Below the pieces are notes generated by a model. The model had not been told where the DNA came from, ran no database searches, and saw only the letters and a program-made list of their open reading frames with translations. Source: an uncultured Clostridia bacterium (GTDB lineage Bacteria > Bacillota > Clostridia > UBA1381 > UBA9506). Taken from it: DNA of 39,151 nucleotides. The position numbers and the translations under genes were made by a program. Below are positions 32,132-39,151 of the stretch, piece by piece (the first letter of the stretch is position 1; every line of letters begins with the position of its first letter). The stretch covers positions 1 to 39,151 of the forward strand of contig CALYAO010000061.1 of assembly GCA_944393605.1 (NCBI GenBank), in the 5' to 3' direction.

Positions 32132-33394
32132 TTATTCTCTTCCCATCGCCGCATATGCGGCAATCCGTTCCTTTAAATCCGGGTATTTGGCAATTGCCGC
32201 TGGGGAGAACATGCTGCGCGACAGATCCATCGTCGCCTGTTTTTCGTGCCCAATGAGCGCCCATGTCGCTTCCATCAACGGATGAAAGGCCGGGTCTCTT
32301 AACTTCTCACAGAAAAACGCCTGCCGCGGGGTATTGATATCCTCTCCGCTGATTTGAAACAGGTGATATTGGTCACACAACGCCATCACCCGCGTCAGCT
32401 GCAGCATAGAATTGCGGGACGGCATATAGGTCACAGCATGAAACCCAAGCGCACTGAGCAGGCCAAACAACTCCTCCAAATAGGCATCTTCAAACTGCTG
32501 CGCCTTCTTGTCCCCCGTCACACTATCCCCCACGTCACCCAAATACGCATACGCACAGATGGCACGCACCTCATTGGCCAGCGCAACCACCTCCCGCACG
32601 TCGGGGCACTCCAGCTTGGCATCGATATAAAACTGGTGCACCAGCCCGCTCTTTAATACACCCAGCAAGTCATAGGCCAAATAGGGGTTATCGCTGTCCA
32701 ACAGCCATCCCCGCACCTTGTCCGGAACTGCCACACCAAGCGTCTCCTCCAAAAACCGCACCAATGGCTCCCCCGTACCCACCTCCGCCAACAGCTTTTG
32801 ACTGACGGCAAACAAGAGATGCCGCTCGGTCACGGTACCGCCGTTTGGATATTCCGAAAGCGGCAGAACATCCGCCTCAAAATCCAGCGTAATGCCATGG
32901 GGCGCCAGCAGCGCATTGAGATTGCCTGTCATCAGACGGTTGCGCACCATCCGAGCCGCAATGTATGGCTGAAAAAAGGCGGCAACCCGCGCAAACTGCG
33001 TATGCGGGATCCCGTGGAGCGCGATATACGCAATGGATTTCTGATCCGGGTTGTTAAAGCGCCGCCCCCCCAGCACGGTGTCGGACATGTCCACCCGGCA
33101 CTCCACACCAACGGTGGTAGCGATTCCTGCCAGCCTGCCCGCCTCCACAAATTCCTCCGCTCCGCCAATGGAATCATGGTCCATAATCCCCGCTGTAGAC
33201 AGCCCCGCCTCATATGCCTTTGCAACCGCCAGCGTTGGCGAATAGGGCGAAAACGAATAGGTGGTATGGATGTGATTATTGACCTGCCCGCTCACCTCTC
33301 CCCGCGTCAAAGTTCCCCGGGACAGTGCCTCCATCAGTTCCGCCAACCTCATCCGCCGATCAGGTTGATTCAGCCGCATTTCTATTTCTGTCAT
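32132..33394 (-). CDS. PHP-domain phosphoesterase-like protein
   Basis: 420 residues from the ATG at 33394 (GGAGGGG site). Metal-dependent phosphoesterase of the polymerase-and-histidinol-phosphatase superfamily. The metal sites are visible as H41-x-H43 (NHIHTTYSFSPYSP), D72-H73-D74 (IMDHDSI) and E98. The rest is a long C-terminal region without a known domain, much larger than a minimal PHP protein. It may act on a phosphorylated metabolite, but nothing in the sequence names it. Monocistronic, with promoter repeats ATACTTG-ATACTTG; convergent with hyuA. Confidence 0.8.
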   Translation of the reverse strand: MTEIEMRLNQPDRRMRLAELMEALSRGTLTRGEVSGQVNNHIHTTYSFSPYSPTLAVAKAYEAGLSTAGIMDHDSIGGAEEFVEAGRLAGIATTVGVECRVDMSDTVLGGRRFNNPDQKSIAYIALHGIPHTQFARVAAFFQPYIAARMVRNRLMTGNLNALLAPHGITLDFEADVLPLSEYPNGGTVTERHLLFAVSQKLLAEVGTGEPLVRFLEETLGVAVPDKVRGWLLDSDNPYLAYDLLGVLKSGLVHQFYIDAKLECPDVREVVALANEVRAICAYAYLGDVGDSVTGDKKAQQFEDAYLEELFGLLSALGFHAVTYMPSRNSMLQLTRVMALCDQYHLFQISGEDINTPRQAFFCEKLRDPAFHPLMEATWALIGHEKQATMDLSRSMFSPAAIAKYPDLKERIAAYAAMGRE

Positions 33395-33455
33395 ACAATT
33401 CCCCTCCATCTGGCCATACCGTTTCCCAAAGCAGGCCCAACCATATGCAACACAA

Positions 33456-33507
33456 CAAGTATCAAGTATATACCTGGCATAGTATCACGAATTGCTTGGG
33501 TTGTCAA
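33456..33507 (-). promoter_or_regulatory. PHP-gene promoter with adjacent 7-bp repeats
   Basis: -35 TTGACA (33502-33507), 17-bp spacer, -10 TACTAT (33479-33484). Immediately downstream, at the start site, ATACTTG is repeated back to back (33456-33462 and 33463-33469 on the plus strand as CAAGTAT), which suits a repressor site. Confidence 0.7.
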
Positions 33508-33556
33508 TGACTCCCATGGGGGATTTACCAATTGTTCACAAATCCCCGCGCACCTT

Positions 33557-35719
33557 TTACGCAAGCCGTACCACATGGGCGCCTTCCGCGATGGATAAAA
33601 AAGACGCATGGCAGGTAAAATACAGCACCTGCACCCCCGGAAACACCTCTCCCAGCAGGTTCACCGCGGCCTTGGTGCGCGCGTCATCATATTCCGAAAA
33701 GCTGTCGTCTAGCACGAGAAGCGGAACATTCACTCCCAGAACCGTCTGAATGATGCCCAGCCGCAGCGCAAGATAGATCATGTCATATGTCCCGCCGCTC
33801 ACATAGGCTGCATCCACGAGCGGGCCGCCATCCGCCGGTTTCAGGCACAGCTCAAACCGGTCATTGACCCGCACATCGGCATATTTTCCGCCCGACATCC
33901 GGCGCAAAATCGCCCCCACATGCTCACTCAGCACAGGTGCAAAATCCTGTTTCAGTGTCTCATAGCCATGCGCAAAAGCTGCAAGCGCCAACGAGAGCGC
34001 CTCATACTTCTCCCCAAGATCTGCCAGCTCTTCCTCCTTGCGTTCCCGCTCCTCCGCAATCTCCGCCGGCAGCCGCACGCCATCTAACCGATGCGCCAGT
34101 TCATATGCAATCTCCCGCCGCGCGGTTTCACAGGCCAAAATCTCCTGGTTCTTCGCCGTGATCTGTGCATTCAGCTCAGTCAGCGGCAATACCTGCTCAT
34201 CGTCCTCCCGCGTCTCCTCCGTAAACGGAAAGGACGCCAAATGGGCCGTCACCCGGTCAATATCCTTCTTCACGGCCTCCTGCTGTTCCGAGATGAGCGC
34301 AATCTCCCGCTCCAGTGCAGTCCCTTCCTTCTCAAGACTTTCCCGTCGCGCCAACCCATCTAAAATCTCCTGCTCCGTCTTGACCTGGTATACCTCCAAG
34401 AGATCGTTAAGCTCCGCCTGGGTTTCTTCCCGCTCCGAAACCAGCTTGTCTCTGCCCAACGCATCCACAGTCTTTCGCTTTTCCGCAATCATCGCCTCCA
34501 GCGTCCGCCGTTTCTGCTGCGCTTCCTGCTGTTCGCGAATGCTCAGGCAGGACACCGCCACCAGAAAAATGCCCACCGCAAACACCGCAAACAGAATGGG
34601 ATGGAGCACCACGCCACACACCACGCCGATAACCATCACCAGCAGTCCCAGCACCAGCATTGGCAAATTGACCCCCTTGATGTCAGGGATACTGTCCCGC
34701 TCCTTTTCCAGCGCACGCAGGGCCTCCCAGTGCGTTTCCTCTTCGGACAGCTGCCGCGCGAGGTCCGCTTCCCGCCGCCGGAGCTGGCAAGCGCGCTCAT
34801 AGTCGGCCCGGCTCCCATCCGAAAACCGTTTTTCCCGTTCCATGGCCTCCCGCACCTCCGCCAACTTCCGGTTGGGTGCCTCCAGCTTATCGGGCTGCAG
34901 CCGGGAAGTCAGCGTCGCCAGCTCATCCTTTAAGCGTCTGTATTCCGCATACTGCCCCTGCCGCACACTCTGCGCCCGCTGCGCCTCCAAAGCCGCAAGT
35001 TCTGCTGACAGCCGCGCACTGTCCTCCGCCAGCATGCCAACGCGCGCCAGGTCCTCCCGGTGCTGGGCCAGCACACTGCGGGACCGCTCCTCCTCTGCTC
35101 GCAGGGAGGCGATCTCCTCCTCCAGCGCCGGCATGCGCCCTGCGCGCCCCGAAACACTGCGCAGGCTGTTCAGGAGGGACGTGAGCTGTGACGACGCCCG
35201 CTGATAGGATACGTCCTCTTCCCCCGTCTGCCGCAGATTGGCCAACCGGTCCAACACCTCATCCTCCTTATCGGGGGAAATGACGCTGGCAAGCTGGCCC
35301 GTATACAACGTCTTTCGAAAGGCTTCGGGACCGATACCAAAGAAATACCGACCCGCTTCCTCCTTGTCGGGAATTACGACCTCTTCCCATGTCGCACCAT
35401 CCCGCACCGTCACCTTATCCTTGCGCCGCACGTCCCCCATACGGCGCTCAATCACATAGGATTTGCCCGCATGCGTAAATGCAACGCTGCCCGCCATTTT
35501 TTCCTCTCCCCATGGCATGTATCGGGCGCGCACATTTTCCCGCGTGGACTTCTTTTTGGAGTCATTGGGCATCCCATAAAACATCGCAAGCAAAAAGGCG
35601 CAAATGGTGGATTTCCCCGCTTCATTGGCCCCGTAAATAACATTCATCCCCGGCCCAAATGTCAGCTTGGTATCCCGAAATTTTCCGAACTGTTCTATGG
35701 TAATCTGTTGTATCTCCAT
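33557..35719 (-). CDS. SMC/SbcC-like ATPase with a central membrane hairpin (YhaN-like)
   Basis: 720 residues from the ATG at 35719 (AGAAGGTGG site); the frame is open upstream only as out-of-frame reading of the phosphoesterase gene. Walker A GANEAGKST is at 30-38. Long coiled coils (about 200-345 and 395-590) flank two hydrophobic helices at 352-371 and 374-393. The ABC-like signature SGG is at 641-643, Walker B LLVLDDSF at 667-673, and H704 may be the switch. Membrane-anchored DNA-repair ATPases of this type are known from B. subtilis YhaN. Coupled to the phosphoesterase upstream, with one base between them. Confidence 0.82.
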   Translation of the reverse strand: MEIQQITIEQFGKFRDTKLTFGPGMNVIYGANEAGKSTICAFLLAMFYGMPNDSKKKSTRENVRARYMPWGEEKMAGSVAFTHAGKSYVIERRMGDVRRKDKVTVRDGATWEEVVIPDKEEAGRYFFGIGPEAFRKTLYTGQLASVISPDKEDEVLDRLANLRQTGEEDVSYQRASSQLTSLLNSLRSVSGRAGRMPALEEEIASLRAEEERSRSVLAQHREDLARVGMLAEDSARLSAELAALEAQRAQSVRQGQYAEYRRLKDELATLTSRLQPDKLEAPNRKLAEVREAMEREKRFSDGSRADYERACQLRRREADLARQLSEEETHWEALRALEKERDSIPDIKGVNLPMLVLGLLVMVIGVVCGVVLHPILFAVFAVGIFLVAVSCLSIREQQEAQQKRRTLEAMIAEKRKTVDALGRDKLVSEREETQAELNDLLEVYQVKTEQEILDGLARRESLEKEGTALEREIALISEQQEAVKKDIDRVTAHLASFPFTEETREDDEQVLPLTELNAQITAKNQEILACETARREIAYELAHRLDGVRLPAEIAEERERKEEELADLGEKYEALSLALAAFAHGYETLKQDFAPVLSEHVGAILRRMSGGKYADVRVNDRFELCLKPADGGPLVDAAYVSGGTYDMIYLALRLGIIQTVLGVNVPLLVLDDSFSEYDDARTKAAVNLLGEVFPGVQVLYFTCHASFLSIAEGAHVVRLA

Positions 35720-35720
35720 G

Positions 35721-36803
35721 CTACAGCACCACCTTCTCCCCCGAAAGAGCCGCCAGCCCATACTGCATCGCCCGCCGTACCACGGGGGAATCCTCCATCT
35801 GCAGCAGCTCGTCCACAAACAGCCCCCGCAGCGAAAAATCCTCCCTGAGTGCCACAAGATCCAGCTGCGCCCGTGTCTCATCCACCACCTTGGCCGAAAA
35901 GCAAGGCAGACCATCCAGCAGCACATCGCTGTTCACCGGAAACGCTGCCTCTCCACACAACACGATCTGATAGAGGTCCTCCGCCGTTCCCGGCAGCGCT
36001 GCACGAAGCCTGTCCGCCAGCTCCTCATGGTGCGCTGCGCCCGTGACATCCAGTGTCACTGTGTGATACTGCCGCCGACAAAGTGACACAAACCGAAGCG
36101 AAGCTCCGTCCGCATCCACCTCTGCGACCACAGCACCCCGCGGCCCCGCTTCATCAAACCCGCGCCCCTCCGGGCAGCCGCACATCGCATAGCACGTCTT
36201 CCCCGCATACAGCGGTCCCGTATAGGTATGGGTATGTCCCAATGCGAGATAGGTAAGGCCGCTTTGTGCAATATCCGCTTCATAAATGGGATCATACTGG
36301 CTCTGCTGCCCCGTCCCCACCAACTGCCCATGCAGCAGCATGAGGTTGCATTTCTGCGGATCTTCCACGCGAAATCCCGCGAGCAGAGAGGCAGGTTCAT
36401 ACCGCTGTGAAAAGGAGCACCCGTAAATACACGCGTTCCACTGCGGCAGCGGAACACACTCCATCTGGGTGTCAAAGATATGCACATTGTCCGGCCAATC
36501 CAAAAGCCGGTAATACGAACGGGGCGTCACGGGGTCATGGTTCCCACCACACAAAAATACACGCGTGTCCACAAGACTTCCTAGTTTTTCCTGCACATAC
36601 CGGATGGTCTCGGGGCTTGCGGTATCACCGTCAAGCAAATCCCCCGCAATGAGCAGCAAATCTGCCTTCTCTTCGGCTGCCAGCGCGACGATGCGCCCAA
36701 ATGTCCGCCGCACATCCTCCTGCCGCAACGCGGCTTTTCGGGCATCTGCCAGCCCCGTAAAGGGCGTATCAAAATGAATATCTCCACAGTGTATCATCTT
36801 CAT
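35721..36803 (-). CDS. Metallophosphoesterase (SbcD/YhaO-like nuclease)
   Basis: 360 residues from the ATG at 36803 (AGGTGAGG site). All metal-binding motifs are present: D8 and H10 (CGDIHFD), D55 (AGDLLD), N88/H89 (GGNHD), H158 (LLHGQ) and H190-T-H192 (ALGHTHTY). It should be a Mn-dependent exo/endonuclease acting on DNA ends together with the ATPase encoded next. The C-terminal 100 residues cap the active site. First gene of the pair. A weak AT-rich promoter may lie near 36860-36890. Confidence 0.85.
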   Translation of the reverse strand: MKMIHCGDIHFDTPFTGLADARKAALRQEDVRRTFGRIVALAAEEKADLLLIAGDLLDGDTASPETIRYVQEKLGSLVDTRVFLCGGNHDPVTPRSYYRLLDWPDNVHIFDTQMECVPLPQWNACIYGCSFSQRYEPASLLAGFRVEDPQKCNLMLLHGQLVGTGQQSQYDPIYEADIAQSGLTYLALGHTHTYTGPLYAGKTCYAMCGCPEGRGFDEAGPRGAVVAEVDADGASLRFVSLCRRQYHTVTLDVTGAAHHEELADRLRAALPGTAEDLYQIVLCGEAAFPVNSDVLLDGLPCFSAKVVDETRAQLDLVALREDFSLRGLFVDELLQMEDSPVVRRAMQYGLAALSGEKVVL

Positions 36804-36899
36804 AGCCTCACCTCTCCCTTCCACACAGGGAAGACCTTCCCACTCATTTTCAGCATAAGAGTCCGTATATTCTTACAATATTTTTCAAGTGCAAAGCAA

Positions 36900-37522
36900 T
36901 TATCGAAATGTGTTTTCAATCGGTTCGTCGCATTCCCAACGAATGATTTTAAAATTGTGCGTCTCAAGAAACGCTTCCGTATTTTCGGGCCCTATATAAT
37001 AACAAGTATTTTTATCATACACATCAATGCTCGGTTCTATTGGCGCTGTTCTTTTATTGGTAGGTTCTCCCAAAAAGTATTCTGCATTCGCCACACTTAA
37101 AAGCACTTTAAGTGATCAATATTTTTTAAAACGATTTGATCATAGTCGGGTTTGCGGCCGCCTTTATACTCATTAAAATCAGGATTATGCATCTGTTCCA
37201 CGCGCCAGGCATACAGCTCATTATTCTGCTTGTTCTCAAAATCTTCTTTCCATCTGCGTGTTTTCCCCCTGCCTTCATCAATTTGAAATCCATCAAATTC
37301 ACAAATGATGGTATCCTCAATGCTCCTTATTTCTCCGTCCATTTCATATACGAATGTGAAGTCAAATTCTCCATATTTGATCTTAGGTTTTGGCGGCTCC
37401 GGATATATCCGCCACAATCCGACAGCGAACGATATCCACGGAGAAACAAGAAGAAAGACTCCCATGATACAAATCAAAATGCTTGCAATAATCGCAATCA
37501 CCATTTTCCTGTTCGAGCCCAC
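36900..37522 (-). pseudogene. Frameshifted membrane-anchored protein gene
   Basis: GTG at 37522 with GGGGGTGG upstream opens a protein with one N-terminal membrane helix (MVIAIIASILICIMGVFLL) and an extracytoplasmic part containing GEFDFTFVYEMDGEIRSIED and TIICEFDGFQIDEGRGKTRR. It stops at 37097. In another frame, starting at 37106, the protein continues as LSVANAEYFLGEP and later FKIIRWECDEPIENTFR, ending at 36900. Adding one A to the AAA run at 37107-37109 joins both halves perfectly (HLKVLLSVANAEYF). Either a real pseudogene or a sequencing error. Function unknown. Confidence 0.65.
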
Positions 37523-37571
37523 ATTACCACCCCCAGCTTGAACAAATTGTTACCACATCCATTTATGCACC

Positions 37572-37600
37572 ATTATAGCACATTCCCTCTCCCATAGCAA
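37572..37600 (-). promoter_or_regulatory. Promoter of the frameshifted membrane gene
   Basis: -35 TTGCTA (37595-37600), 17-bp spacer, -10 TATAAT (37572-37577), starting about 45 bases upstream of the GTG at 37522. Confidence 0.75.
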
Positions 37601-37602
37601 AC

Positions 37603-37634
37603 AAAAAAGAGGATTTGCCCCGCAAATCCTCTTT
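37603..37634 (-). terminator. Terminator of ftsH
   Basis: Stem 37606-37618 with 37622-37634 (core GAGGATTTGC/GCAAATCCTC), three-base loop, six T residues on the minus strand. It begins five bases past the ftsH stop. Confidence 0.9.
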
Positions 37635-37639
37635 GATTC

Positions 37640-39151
37640 CTATGCCTTTTCCTCGGGCTGAATCACATGCAGTTCGTTGTCCACGGTGGGAGCCGCCTTA
37701 CCAGAATCTTGCACTTCTGCTGGCTTGGAACCCGACGCGTCTCCGCCGCCAGACGGCTTTTCCTCCTCATCCTTCTGCGCCTTGACAAATTCCTTGGCAT
37801 CAATCCGATCCGTATGCGAGAACACCTGCTCGAAGGCATCCCCATCCAGCTTTTCGCTCTCTAGGAGCACACTTGCAACATTGTGCAGCTGGGTCATATG
37901 CGCCTTTAGAATCTCTTGGCACCTCGCATATGCCTCCTCGATGATCCGGCGAATTTCTTCATCAATCTCCGCCGCCACCTTGTCGCTGTAATCCGCGGTA
38001 TGACCATAATCCCGGCCTAGGAACACCTCGTCGTTGTCGCTGCCAAAGGTCATGGGGCCCAGCCGGTCACTCATGCCATACTTGGTCACCATATCCCGCG
38101 CAATCTTGGTCGCGCGCTGGATATCGTTGGATGCGCCTGTGCTGATATCGTCCAACACCAGCAGCTCCGCGGTACGTCCGCCCAGCAGAATCACAATCTG
38201 GTTGATCATATCGTTTCTTAAAACGTGATTGTCCTTGTCTTCCTTGGGAATTTGGAGCGTATACCCGGCCGCACGCCCGCGCTGAATGATGGAGATTTCA
38301 TGCACAGGGTCGGTCCCCGGCAGCACCTTGGTCACCACCGCATGCCCCGCCTCATGGTATGCCGTCAGACGTTTGTCCTTCTCGGTGACCACCGCAGAGC
38401 GCTTTTCTGGGCCCGCAATGACCTTGGTGATGGATTCTTCCAGCTCATTCATGCCAATCTTGGTCAGCCGGCGCTTCGCTGTCAGCAAAGCCGCCTCATT
38501 CATCAAGTTTTCCAGATCCGCACCCGAAAACCCCGCCGTGCTCTTTGCGAGCGTCCGAAGGTTCACGTCTGCTGCCAACGGCTTTCCGCGCGCATGCACC
38601 TTCAGAACCTCTTCTCTGCCCTTCACGTCAGGGTAGTTCACCACAACCTGCCGGTCAAACCGCCCGGGACGCAGCAGCGCAGGGTCCAAAATATCGGGGC
38701 GGTTGGTCGCCGCGATGATAATAATCCCCTCATTTGCGCCAAATCCATCCATTTCCACCAAAAGCTGGTTGAGCGTCTGCTCCCGCTCATCATGCCCGCC
38801 GCCCATGCCGGCGCCTCTGTGCCGTCCCACGGCGTCAATCTCATCAATAAAAATAATGCTGGGCGAATTCTTTTTTGCCTGTTCAAACAGGTCCCGCACA
38901 CGGGACGCACCCACGCCCACGAACATCTCCACAAAGTCCGAGCCGCTGATGTTGAAAAACGGCACCTTGGCCTCTCCTGCGACCGCCTTGGCAAGCAGGG
39001 TTTTACCCGTTCCGGGCGGGCCCACCAGCAAAACACCCTTGGGAATGCGCGCACCCAGCTGCACATACCGGGACGGATCCCGCAGAAAATCCACGATTTC
39101 CGCCAGTTCTTCCTTTTCCTCATCCGCCCCCGCGACATCCCGGAAGGTGAC
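37640..39151 (-). CDS. ftsH: ATP-dependent zinc metalloprotease FtsH, 5' end outside the window
   Basis: 503 residues are visible; the N-terminal membrane segments lie beyond the right edge. The AAA module has Walker A GPPGTGKT (44-51), Walker B IIFIDEID (99-106) and the second region of homology [20 protein letters not shown]. The protease part has HEAGH (266-270) with the GASND stretch that contributes the third zinc ligand. The last about 50 residues are Gly/Ser-rich and disordered. FtsH unfolds and degrades membrane and regulatory proteins at the inner face of the membrane. Ends in a strong terminator, so it is the last gene of its transcript. Confidence 0.95.
   Translation of the reverse strand, partial: VTFRDVAGADEEKEELAEIVDFLRDPSRYVQLGARIPKGVLLVGPPGTGKTLLAKAVAGEAKVPFFNISGSDFVEMFVGVGASRVRDLFEQAKKNSPSIIFIDEIDAVGRHRGAGMGGGHDEREQTLNQLLVEMDGFGANEGIIIIAATNRPDILDPALLRPGRFDRQVVVNYPDVKGREEVLKVHARGKPLAADVNLRTLAKSTAGFSGADLENLMNEAALLTAKRRLTKIGMNELEESITKVIAGPEKRSAVVTEKDKRLTAYHEAGHAVVTKVLPGTDPVHEISIIQRGRAAGYTLQIPKEDKDNHVLRNDMINQIVILLGGRTAELLVLDDISTGASNDIQRATKIARDMVTKYGMSDRLGPMTFGSDNDEVFLGRDYGHTADYSDKVAAEIDEEIRRIIEEAYARCQEILKAHMTQLHNVASVLLESEKLDGDAFEQVFSHTDRIDAKEFVKAQKDEEEKPSGGGDASGSKPAEVQDSGKAAPTVDNELHVIQPEEKA

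Overview
The window looks like the chromosome of a spore-forming, gut-type Bacillota (class Clostridia). The evidence is strong GGAGG-type ribosome binding sites, sigma-A promoters with 17-18 bp spacers, a SpoVB/MurJ-like flippase, a YhaO/YhaN nuclease pair, a rubrerythrin, and a moderately GC-rich coding style broken by a few AT-rich genes. Genus cannot be assigned from this sequence alone.

Layout. 1-1100: hairpins and rlmA (minus strand). 1104-4337: a cytoplasmic Cu/Zn superoxide dismutase-like gene, then a tightly overlapping three-gene sugar operon (PfkB kinase, D-lyxose/mannose isomerase, mannitol-1-phosphate dehydrogenase). 4607-20077: a minus-strand siphophage structural cluster. In transcription order it runs small control gene, ArpU/sigma-like regulator, promoter plus hairpin, terS, terL, portal, a collapsed toxin/immunity stretch, scaffold, capsid, three head-tail connectors, tail tube, tail chaperones (frameshift pair), tape measure, Dit, Tal and a collagen-like tail fibre. 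No integrase, repressor, replication, prohead protease or intact lysis gene was found. 20321-22103: rpsB-tsf. 22395-24000: a RibD/DHFR-like reductase, a rubrerythrin with a Fur/PerR-like operator, and a run of hairpins that may be a structured RNA. 24225-26261: SpoVB-like flippase and tRNA-Thr(CGU). 26574-29554: relics (KtrB/TrkH fragment, beheaded ABC half-transporter) around one intact ABC exporter and a MarR regulator. 29940-33394: convergent HyuA-type ATPase and PHP phosphoesterase genes. 33557-36803: YhaO/YhaN pair. 36900-37522: a frameshifted membrane-protein gene. 37640-39151: the 3' part of ftsH.

The most interesting region is 15639-16170, just downstream of the portal gene, where many Bacillota phages carry a MuF head protein with a polymorphic C-terminal toxin. 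Here the MuF gene is gone. A 23-residue protein C-terminus overlaps the start of an intact two-TM small protein, and that is followed by a barstar-family gene broken by a small deletion. This reads as the fossil of a phage-borne toxin/immunity cassette. The other late genes are largely open, but the tape measure gene starts late and the lysis side is decayed. The element is therefore either a decaying prophage or a structural cassette kept for another use.
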